A DNA stretch of 64,000 bases, from the NCBI GenBank assembly GCA_910576975.1, contig CAJTJY010000014.1, forward strand, positions 1-64,000. The letters run 5' to 3'. The notes beneath the pieces were generated by a model. That model did no database searches and was not told where the DNA came from. It saw only the letters and a list, made by a program, of their open reading frames with translations. The position numbers and the translations under genes are program-made. Source of the DNA: an uncultured Lachnospiraceae bacterium. GTDB lineage: Bacteria; Bacillota; Clostridia; Lachnospirales; Lachnospiraceae. Below, one piece after another: positions 26,585 to 34,300 of this stretch; position 1 is the stretch's first letter, and every line of letters begins with the position of its first letter.

Positions 26585-27385
26585 TTACTCATTCTGTGAC
26601 TGGTAAAAAGATAAATCTTCCTTAGCAATACGCTCCACAATAGCTTCCTGTGAATAATTCTCGCCAAGAGTCTTACATCTTCTGAATCTTGTCATCCCCT
26701 GTGGTCTGACTGCCAGATACTTTCCCTGCTTGACCTCATATCCTTTTTCTGACAGTAGCTCCAGAAATCCACTGAAGTCATTTGCCTGTAAAATGCAGGC
26801 ATCAAGATCTCTTTTTATCATATCTGCCCACACAAAGCTGCCTTCACGATATTCGCTCCAGTCCTTATAATTCTCGTGCTGTTTCTCTTTGCTGCCATCC
26901 TCCACGTCTATAATGGAAAGACCATACTCCTGACACAGCTTATTGGTAATCGGCTGGATATACTTTGCCCAGTCACCTTTCTCGTAGCGATACTTTTTCC
27001 CATCCACAAAGCTTACACTGTTAAATACAATGTGTGAATGAACATGGTCTGTATTATCATGAACCACAAATACCACTTCATAGGCATCACCAAGATATTC
27101 TGCTACAAACTTCTGTGTTATCTCAAAAGCCCTGTCCAGTCCCACCTCATCCTCTTTGAAAGAAAGAATGATGTGATACCCCTGTCGCTTGTCTGTTTTT
27201 CCAAACTGCTTCTTTGTATCCATCATCTGTTCAAAAGCCATATCTGCCTGGCAGTTTATGGCTCCCACAAGTCTTCCTCCCTGCGTTTTCTCAGGATTCA
27301 TCACATAATCCAGTGCCCGTTTCAAATGCCTTGCATGAAAAGAATTCCCGCTGTCCTTCATGTGAAGTATCTTACTGATTGCCAA
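26585..27385 (-). CDS. MobP-type relaxase, catalytic domain (truncated by in-frame stop)
   Basis: The nuclease that nicks oriT and covalently leads the strand into the recipient. The 266 residues contain the whole catalytic module: motif I region with HARHLKRALDYVMNPEKTQ, and motif III HDNTDHVHSHIVFNSVSF with the metal-binding His cluster. The protein ends at QSQNE where relatives continue, and the missing part is encoded in frame just downstream. The catalytic part could still work alone. Its start overlaps the MobC gene by 14 nt, so the pair is coupled. Confidence 0.85.
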   Translation of the reverse strand: MAISKILHMKDSGNSFHARHLKRALDYVMNPEKTQGGRLVGAINCQADMAFEQMMDTKKQFGKTDKRQGYHIILSFKEDEVGLDRAFEITQKFVAEYLGDAYEVVFVVHDNTDHVHSHIVFNSVSFVDGKKYRYEKGDWAKYIQPITNKLCQEYGLSIIDVEDGSKEKQHENYKDWSEYREGSFVWADMIKRDLDACILQANDFSGFLELLSEKGYEVKQGKYLAVRPQGMTRFRRCKTLGENYSQEAIVERIAKEDLSFYQSQNE

Positions 27386-27704
27386 TCTTTACCACCGCCT
27401 CGCTGACAGACTGATTCAGCTTTTTCATATATGCCACAAGCTGTTCCTTATCTTTCTTGGAATACAGCTGTGCATTGCTGTTAAATACAATCTGATTGAT
27501 GTTAATGCCGATTCGGTTTATCTCATTGATAAGCTCTTTAAGAAGTTTCCTTACTTCCGGATAATCATTTGGTTTCTGACTGATTAGAAGCCTGATATAT
27601 TCGGCTTCATTCATTCCATTTGCCTTTGCCTTATCAGAAAGTACCTTCGCTTCCTGTGGCATAAGTCTTAGTGTTTTCCTTATACAATGAACTTTATCAG
27701 CCAT
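27372..27704 (-). CDS. mobC: MobC-like relaxosome accessory protein
   Basis: 110 residues with a ribbon-helix-helix-like N-terminus (KTLRLMPQEAKVLSDKAKANGMNEAEYIRLLIS) and the MobC signature INEINRIGININQIVFNSN. MobC proteins bind oriT and help strand opening for the relaxase. It overlaps the relaxase start. The call is firm from motif and context. Confidence 0.88.
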   Translation of the reverse strand: MADKVHCIRKTLRLMPQEAKVLSDKAKANGMNEAEYIRLLISQKPNDYPEVRKLLKELINEINRIGININQIVFNSNAQLYSKKDKEQLVAYMKKLNQSVSEAVVKIGNQ

Positions 27705-27708
27705 AGAA

Positions 27709-28230
27709 TCACCTTCCTCTCTTACCTGTACTATATTCTCTTACTCCTTCTGCTACTGTGACAGCAGCTTTTTCCAGTTCTTTATTACCCAGCTGGGCAA
27801 TAACCCTGTCTGCAAGCTCTGTGGCAACTTCTATAAGTTCCTTACCATAACTGGTTTTATCAAACAACCTGTCCAGCCTCTTTTCATCTGCTTTCAAACT
27901 GTCATACTTATCCTGAAACTCACTGTAATCTTTAAAATCCTTTGGATCATTCCTGTGTGCATCAGCATCAAGTATCAGTTCATAGTTCCATTCACAAACA
28001 GTATCTATAACATCATCTATCGGGTATGGTTCAATTTCATCATTCTCCTCAGCTACATCCTGTCTGTACATCTTCCCATCAGAATCTATGCCAATAGCAT
28101 AATCATGACCTTCCATATAGTTAAGCAATATTGCAGCATCTTCTATCGAAGGGTTAAGTAAGATATCAAATGTGTCTGCCCAGGCAATCAGTTCTTCTGG
28201 TTTTGAAAATAGCGTAACTTCTGCATCCAT
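27709..28230 (-). CDS. Acidic ICE protein next to oriT, unknown
   Basis: A 173-residue acidic protein, no membrane segments (EELIAWADTFDILLNPSIEDAAILLNYMEGHDY). Not recognised. It is the first gene after the oriT-like region and 4 nt before mobC, so it is probably in the same transcript and may influence relaxosome function. The start has GGAGGTGCAAGGAAGCA upstream. Confidence 0.65.
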   Translation of the reverse strand: MDAEVTLFSKPEELIAWADTFDILLNPSIEDAAILLNYMEGHDYAIGIDSDGKMYRQDVAEENDEIEPYPIDDVIDTVCEWNYELILDADAHRNDPKDFKDYSEFQDKYDSLKADEKRLDRLFDKTSYGKELIEVATELADRVIAQLGNKELEKAAVTVAEGVREYSTGKRGR

Positions 28231-28299
28231 TGCTTCCTTGCACCTCCTTATCCGTGTTTAGTAAATATTCACCAAAGCTCCAGTCTCCTGTTAGTCCCC

Positions 28300-28371
28300 G
28301 GCGACTGCTAGATACGCATTAGAGACATCTCTGTCCTAATGCCATCTAGTTAGGGAGAAAATCTCCCTAAA
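28300..28371. other. Putative origin of transfer: nested inverted repeats
   Basis: CTAGATACGCATTAG and CTAATGCCATCTAG (28308-28349) form imperfect arms around a GACA/TGTC stem. A second perfect hairpin, TTAGGGAGA-AAA-TCTCCCTAA, follows at 28350-28370. The location just upstream of the mob operon and the inverted-repeat architecture fit an oriT for a MobP relaxase. The nic site itself was not identified. Confidence 0.5.
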
Positions 28372-28388
28372 ACCCTCTGTTTATGAAA

Positions 28389-28603
28389 GTGGGGGCGCTT
28401 TTTGCCCCCACTTTGCTACTTTGGGGGCGCTTTCTGCCCCCATTTTGTTATTTTGGGGGCGCTTTCTGCCCCCACTTTTATTTTTACTTCAGTCCGGATT
28501 TTGTCGTGTCCAAATTGTGGGGGCACTTTTTGCCCCCACTTTGACATTTTGGGGGCGCTTTCTGCCCCCACTTTGCTGTTTTGGGGGCGCTTTCTGCCCC
28601 CAC
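28389..28603. repeat. Six-copy array of GGGGGC/GCCCCC hairpins
   Basis: Six units of the form GGGGGCGCTTTCTGCCCCC (variants CTTTTT and CACTTTTT) at about 28391, 28423, 28454, 28518, 28551 and 28583. Spacing is ~31-33 bp with a double gap between units 3 and 4, where a TCCGGATTTT segment lies; its inverted copy AAAATCCGG closes the array at ~28609-28617. Every unit folds into a 6-bp hairpin on either strand. It lies between the Toprim gene and the mob operon. Confidence 0.85.
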
Positions 28604-28621
28604 ACATCAAAATCCGGTTTC

Positions 28622-29599
28622 TCATGCCCTGACTGGTTCATCTGCTCGCTTATTCATCCTGTTCAGATTAAGCTTTGCCGCTACAAGCCACTCGTTGTAA
28701 TCCTTATATCCGGCAGGTGGCGGACAGTCTTCTACCTCATATCCAAGCTCATAATACTTTCTCATAAGTTCAGCTGCTGCTTTTCTCCCCGGCTCATCTC
28801 CATCAAGGCAGAACCGGATGGAAGTAATCTGCGGATGTTCCCGAAGAAAAGTCTCAAGTGGTGCATCTGCAAGCATCCCAAGTGCCAGCTTATTTGATTC
28901 ATAATCCGTGAAGATATCGACATAACTCATAAGGTCGATTGCTGCCTCAAATACTACAAGCTCTGTACTGTTTTCATTTACCATATTAAATCCATAGTTC
29001 TTATCATTTCCTGTAACATCACACTTGAATGGCTTGCCCTGTTTATCAAACACTCCACGCATACTTGCAAATCTTGTCACTCCATTTTTATCATTTCCTT
29101 TGAAAACGACATTGTGGTAATGCCTGCTCTCATAAATCAGTCCATCTTTTAAAAACAGATCTATGACTGCTCTGCTGATTCCTCTCTCCTGATTCAGATA
29201 GGAAATAAGATAGGAATTATCTCCTGCCGGTTTCGGTAGGACAAATGGCTTTCTCTCCTCTGCCTGCTTCTGCGATACCTGATGAACAAGTGGCTGCTTT
29301 ACAGGATTCTCGATTCTTCTGTATCCTGCAAAATCTAAAAGCCAGAACACAGCCTCTTTTACACTCATTCCACAAAATACCCGTAAAAAATCTATCTGTG
29401 AGCCGCCATTGTTGCCTTTGTCAAACTGCCTTGACCATCTGTACCAATGGCTTCTGTTATAGATACGGATGGAATCCATCTCCTTTAAAGTGTGGTATTT
29501 GCCAATCCTCTTTACTGTATACCCAAGGCTTTCTGCAACTGCACACAGGTCAACACTCTTTGCTATGGCAAGCTCTTCATCCGTAAATCTTCCATCCAT
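28622..29599 (-). CDS. DUF3991/Toprim primase-like protein
   Basis: 325 residues. The N-terminal ~100 residues look like the DnaG-type entry domain (SLGYTVKRIGKYHTLKEMD, HWYRWSRQFDKGNNGGSQIDFL), but the usual zinc Cys ligands are absent, as in DUF3991 proteins. The C-terminal Toprim domain has the Glu motif ELVVFEAAIDLMSYV and the DxD motif IRFCLDGDEPGRKAAAEL. The protein may prime complementary-strand synthesis after transfer. Its stop is beside the hairpin array. The RadC-like gene lies 4 nt upstream. Confidence 0.85.
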   Translation of the reverse strand: MDGRFTDEELAIAKSVDLCAVAESLGYTVKRIGKYHTLKEMDSIRIYNRSHWYRWSRQFDKGNNGGSQIDFLRVFCGMSVKEAVFWLLDFAGYRRIENPVKQPLVHQVSQKQAEERKPFVLPKPAGDNSYLISYLNQERGISRAVIDLFLKDGLIYESRHYHNVVFKGNDKNGVTRFASMRGVFDKQGKPFKCDVTGNDKNYGFNMVNENSTELVVFEAAIDLMSYVDIFTDYESNKLALGMLADAPLETFLREHPQITSIRFCLDGDEPGRKAAAELMRKYYELGYEVEDCPPPAGYKDYNEWLVAAKLNLNRMNKRADEPVRA

Positions 29600-29603
29600 G
29601 CTT

Positions 29604-30143
29604 TCACCTTGCCTTTCCCTGCTCTGCTACAAGCGGTGACTTGATATCAAGTGTCCGGTAATCTGTGCTCAGGGTAATCTTAGGATTATCAATCATGCCT
29701 TTTTCCCTGAAACTGAAAAATTCACGATTGTCACCACCGACTATGATATGGTCAATGAGCGGTATTCCCATTAGCTCACACAGCTTGTTCATGCGGTCTG
29801 TCATCATCGTGTCTGCCTTGCTTGGAAATACGTTCCCGGATGGATGACAATGGATTAACATCATGCTTGCAGCATTACTTAAGATACTTGATTTAAACAG
29901 TTCTCTCGGATGTGCCATTGCCTCATTTAAAGAGCCAACACTTGCAAAATGCACATTGATAGGTTTTAAATCTGACCTTAGATTGACCACACACACTACT
30001 TCCCTGTCAAACTGGCACATACAGTCTCCCATGACAGCAGCTATATCCGCCGGATTGTTAAAGGTATGCTCCGAATAAATCGGAGCATCCTTTACAAGTC
30101 TTACCGAAACCACATCAAGCTTGAAGTCATTCTTCTTTAGCAT
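29604..30143 (-). CDS. RadC-family JAB-domain protein
   Basis: 179 residues from the ATG at 30143. The JAB metalloprotease-like motif is complete: MLIHCHPSGNVFPSKAD (HxHPSG...D), followed by LIDHIIVGG and FFSFREKGMID, which are RadC hallmarks. RadC-like proteins are common on mobile elements; their biochemical role is unsettled and they are no longer thought to be repair proteins proper. The start overlaps the end of the 38-residue gene. A longer frame to 30188 has no better site. Confidence 0.85.
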   Translation of the reverse strand: MLKKNDFKLDVVSVRLVKDAPIYSEHTFNNPADIAAVMGDCMCQFDREVVCVVNLRSDLKPINVHFASVGSLNEAMAHPRELFKSSILSNAASMMLIHCHPSGNVFPSKADTMMTDRMNKLCELMGIPLIDHIIVGGDNREFFSFREKGMIDNPKITLSTDYRTLDIKSPLVAEQGKAR

Positions 30144-30243
30144 CAGACACCGCCTTCTCTCCAAACTCGACACGGATAACAAAGTCACCTTTCTGGCTGT
30201 TTATGAGAGCAATGAGTTCTTCCATTGTAAGTTCCTGCTCCAT
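30127..30243 (-). CDS. 38-residue acidic protein
   Basis: A short frame from an ATG with GAGGCAGTT upstream: it reads MEQELTMEELIALINSQKGD and then FVIRVEFGEKAVSDAKEE. It fills the gap between the DUF5688 and RadC-like genes and overlaps the RadC-like start by 17 nt. Amphipathic helix plus two strands are likely. Its tight packing and clean ends argue for a real gene. No function known. Confidence 0.6.
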   Translation of the reverse strand: MEQELTMEELIALINSQKGDFVIRVEFGEKAVSDAKEE

Positions 30244-30252
30244 AACTGCCTC

Positions 30253-31248
30253 CTATCTGGACTTTTCCTTCGCATCATATACAAGGGGCGGTTCTGCAAC
30301 GATACCATCAAGTCTCTTGTTCGGTGTATCAGTTGCAAGGGTGAGTTTTCTTAAATCCTTATCATAGTGATATACCTGATTGGAAAGTCTCTCGTCCAAA
30401 GACACCTCCTGCATATTTACCTCGACTACCATCTGTGCAAGCATCTCAGGGCTTCCCATATCTGAAGATACTGCAATAACCTCATGCACGCTCGAAGGGA
30501 GAATATAAAGGTCACTCTCTAAACTCTCTGCAAGCTCATGAAGCTCATTCTCATAAAGCATGGATGCTGCACCATTGATACCCTTTTCATTGGAAATCAC
30601 CCACATCGTCTGCTCCGGTGGAATCTCGGCTATCATCATATCTGCAATCTCCTGTGGCATCCCATCCCTTGCGAACATTTCTCTCATAATGTCATTCATG
30701 CTACGAACGACAGGTGGGAAGAGTCTTCTTGTGTTTTCCGCTGCACACTTAAAGAGCTGTTCCTCACTCATTCCAAGTCTTTTTGCAAATTCATTTGTAA
30801 TTTTTGAACTCTGCACCGCATCCTTATCGGCACTGATAATCACCTTGTACACAATAGAAAGATCCTGGAACTCCCTGTGAGGCACCTGTTCCAAAAATGT
30901 TTTATTCTGCTCTGTATTGATGAGCTGGAATACAATCTTCTCGTTAGCATCCCTCATAATGCTGTCCACATCAACAACCGGAGCCTGCTCATATGCCCTT
31001 TCCATGAAGTCACATGCAGCCATAAGTGTTTCCTCAAGATCACCACAGTCCTGATACTTCTTATACATGTCATTGATATAAATCGTAGGCGAAATGTTCC
31101 TGCCTTCTTCTCTTAAGATGATGCCATCAAGAGTCACATTCACCTTTTCCACTGGCTCTGCCACAAGCTCCATTCCTTTGAACTTCTCAGGCATATAATC
31201 CATAAACTTTTCTTTTACTACTTCCTTAAAAATCTCGTAATTCATCAT
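30253..31248 (-). CDS. DUF5688 family protein
   Basis: 331 residues, soluble and acidic, starting at an ATG with GGAGGAACCGTAAT before it. I recognise the DUF5688 pattern (FKEVVKEKFMDYMPEKFKGM, NISPTIYINDMYKKYQDCGDLEETL, and the NEKGINGAASMLY segment). These proteins are frequent in Lachnospiraceae ICEs; the role is unknown. It lies downstream of the adhesin gene after a terminator-like hairpin and 9 nt before the 38-residue gene. Confidence 0.8.
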   Translation of the reverse strand: MMNYEIFKEVVKEKFMDYMPEKFKGMELVAEPVEKVNVTLDGIILREEGRNISPTIYINDMYKKYQDCGDLEETLMAACDFMERAYEQAPVVDVDSIMRDANEKIVFQLINTEQNKTFLEQVPHREFQDLSIVYKVIISADKDAVQSSKITNEFAKRLGMSEEQLFKCAAENTRRLFPPVVRSMNDIMREMFARDGMPQEIADMMIAEIPPEQTMWVISNEKGINGAASMLYENELHELAESLESDLYILPSSVHEVIAVSSDMGSPEMLAQMVVEVNMQEVSLDERLSNQVYHYDKDLRKLTLATDTPNKRLDGIVAEPPLVYDAKEKSR

Positions 31249-31268
31249 ATTACGGTTCCTCCTTAATC

Positions 31269-31306
31269 TAAAAAGCCGGGAACATAAGTCACTGGCTTAC
31301 ATTCCC
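31269..31306 (-). terminator. Terminator-like hairpin after the adhesin gene
   Basis: GCGGGGAATGTAAG and CTTATGTTCCCGGC pair around CCAGTGA, followed by TTTTT on the minus strand. Its inner part TGTAAGCCA...ACTTATG is the same as in the hairpin before the adhesin gene (36726-36765). Confidence 0.75.
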
Positions 31307-31313
31307 CGCAAGG

Positions 31314-34300
31314 TTAATTGTTACTGTTTATTTTTTTCTTTCTTCCACGAAGTCCTACTCCAACACCTGTAATAAGTGCAAGTGCACCAATTCCAAGATA
31401 AAGAAGCGGATTTGCATTGTCGCCTGTCTGTGGAAGCTTAGGCTCTGTCGGTACATTGACAAGCTTAAGAGTTGCTACAACAACATCCGGTGCATTATCA
31501 TCATATCGAAGTGTTACATCGTGAGCTGTTTCATCAAGGATATATCCGTCAGCTGCTTTAGTCTCAACAACTGTATAATGGATATCTTCTTTGAATGATC
31601 CATCCTCGTTGTAAGTACAGATAGGAAGCTCCTTGCTCTCTGCATGACCATTCTTGTCAGTAGTGAGTGTATCAAGCACCTTTCCATCCTTATCCCTTAC
31701 TTCAAATACAACACCCTCGATCGGCTTTCCGGTTACTTTGTCAGTTTTCTCGATGACAATCTTACCGACTGCCTGCTCATCCTTCATGGATACCTTCTGG
31801 ATTTCTGCTGTCTCCTTTACTTCAAAGGTTACATCACTTGCCACCTTATATCCATACGGTGCAGATTCCTCTCTGAGTGTGTACTTTCCGACAGGAAGTC
31901 TCTCAATCATATGCGTCTTTCCTGCTTCTGATGTCCAGCTTTCTACAAGCTTTCCATCAGCATCAATTACTGAAAGCTTTGCTCCAGGCAACTCTTTCTC
32001 TCCTGTGATATCAGTCTTTGAAATTTCTACCTTAATAGGTGCATTTTCAAATGCTGCCTCAAACTCGATAACCTTTACCTTATCTCCCTGATATGAAGCA
32101 TCCACATCAAATGTCTTATCTGACTTCACATAGCCCTTTGGTGCCTCAAGTTCTTTGACATAATACTGTCCAAGTGGAAGGTCAGAAGTAAATGTTACTT
32201 TGCCATCCTTTCCAGTAACACCTCTCTCAATCTGTGTATCTGCTTTGACAATAACCTTTCCATCCTTATTTACGATATCTTCTTTCGCAAACAAACCAAA
32301 TACAGCACCTTCAAGCTCTTTCTTTGTCTCTGAATCAGTCTTGGTTACAGTAATCTGCACTTTCTGACGCTCATTTGTCACATCCATTCCTGCAAATACA
32401 ACCTTTGTATTCTGGTCGATATAGGAAAGATCTGCCTCAATCGGTGTCTCATCTAATACAAATCCATCAATGGTCTTTGTCTCAACAAGATAATACTTGC
32501 CAAGTGGAAGGTTATCAATTCTTGCGATACCCTTATCATTTGTCACAATGATTGCCACCTTGTCTCCTGCCTTATGATATACAGTGTCAAGTCCGTCAGC
32601 ACTTACGATATCCTCTTTTGCATATACATCAAAAGTTACTCCTGCAAGGCTGTCCTTGAAGAAATTGAAGATAAAGTCGTACCAGTAACCCTTCATAAGA
32701 GTAGTATCTGTTACAAATTCGCCGTCCTTATTGATAACGATGGAACCTGTAGGTACTTCATCCTTCATCTCTACATGCTGCACTTTGCCTGTATCCTCTA
32801 CTGTAAACTGGATATCTGTTGCCTTGAGGTATCCGTAAGGAGCAAATTCTTCACGAAGAGTGTAAGTCTCTCCAACTACAAGTCTCTTAATCACATGTGC
32901 TTCCTTAGCATCAGATGTCCATGTGTCTACCACATTTCCATCCTTATCAAGTACAGTAAGTGTTGCACCTGTAAGCTCTGCACCGCTTGTGATATCTGTC
33001 TTTGTAAACTCAAAGGTTGTAGGAGTGTTCTTATACTCGCTGTTATATACAGCAGTCTTAACATCCTGTCCCTGATATTTTGTATCAAAGTTTACTGCTT
33101 CCTCATTTGTCACATATCCGGCAGGCTTTACAAGCTCCCTTGCAACATATTTTGCAAATGGATAATCCTTAGCAAAAGCAATCTTTCCATTCTCATCAGA
33201 TGTTGCCTTCTCAAGAAGTATGCCTTTCTCGATAATAACTCTGCCATCAACATTCTTGATATCCTCATCTGCATAAAGACCAAATACTGCACCTGCAATC
33301 GGTGTGTTATCTTCTGCATCAAGCTTAGTCACTGACATATCAAGCTTCTGTCTGTCATCTGAGAAAGTAAGGCTTTCCTTGATAACAGGTGTCTTATCAT
33401 CCACATATGTGAATGTCACTTTCTGCTCATTCGGATTTAATACATATCCGTATGGAGCTTCCACTTCCACAACTCTGTACTGTCCAAGAGGAAGATTCTT
33501 AGCTGTTGCCTTTCCATCCTTACCAGTTGTAAGAGTTGTCACAAGGTCTCCCTTGCTGTAATACTTAATGCGGTTTCCGTCTGCATCCTTCTGGTTGTCT
33601 GCTGTGTAAATATCCTCGGCAGCATAAACTTTGAATTTTGCTCCGGCAAGTGAGCCTTCCTTATAAACAAACTCTTTCTCATATGAGCTTGCTAAAAGTC
33701 CACCCTTGAATCCGTCAAGTACCTCTCCCTTCTTTTCTACAGTCAGCTCTCCGACTGCAGGGGCATCGGAATATTCCACGGTGATGATCGCATCATTTGT
33801 ATCACCATCTGTTTCAAATGCTGTGTCAGTATCAACAGAGATGCTGACATACTTATCATTTACAACATATCCAAATGGTGCAGACACTTCCTCAATACGG
33901 TAGTTACCGATTTTAAGTGCTTCCGGTAAGATTAAATCTCCATCATCATCAGTAAAGAATGAAGTATGCTCTACCTTTGACGGATAAGTTGTGTACTGCT
34001 TCACATATTCGTTCTTATCAGTATTGAATATTTTAAACTCTGCATTTGGCACAAGCACTGTCTGCTTTGTATCGGAATCCTTCTTGATTACACGAAGCTT
34101 TGCAGTAAACTCCCTGTCAAGGAATACTCTCCATGTCTGAGGCTTGTCTGGATGATTCTCGCTGATTTTCACCTCAAATGGCTTGATTGTCTTCATGTTA
34201 TGCGGAGTCTTTGACTCAACTACCACATAGGTTCCATAAGGAATTGCAATGGAAACTGCATGTCCCTTATCATCGGATGTGATTGTTGTTGCTCCGTTTT

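Noticed and set aside
28389..28603. CRISPR-like look of the regularly spaced repeats
   Set aside because: Units are themselves hairpins of ~19 bp with short, similar T-rich gaps and no unique spacers; no cas genes nearby.
32574..33335. Long plus-strand frame within the adhesin gene
   Set aside because: It is antisense to a clearly coding, repeat-rich gene and has no start signal or protein-like pattern.
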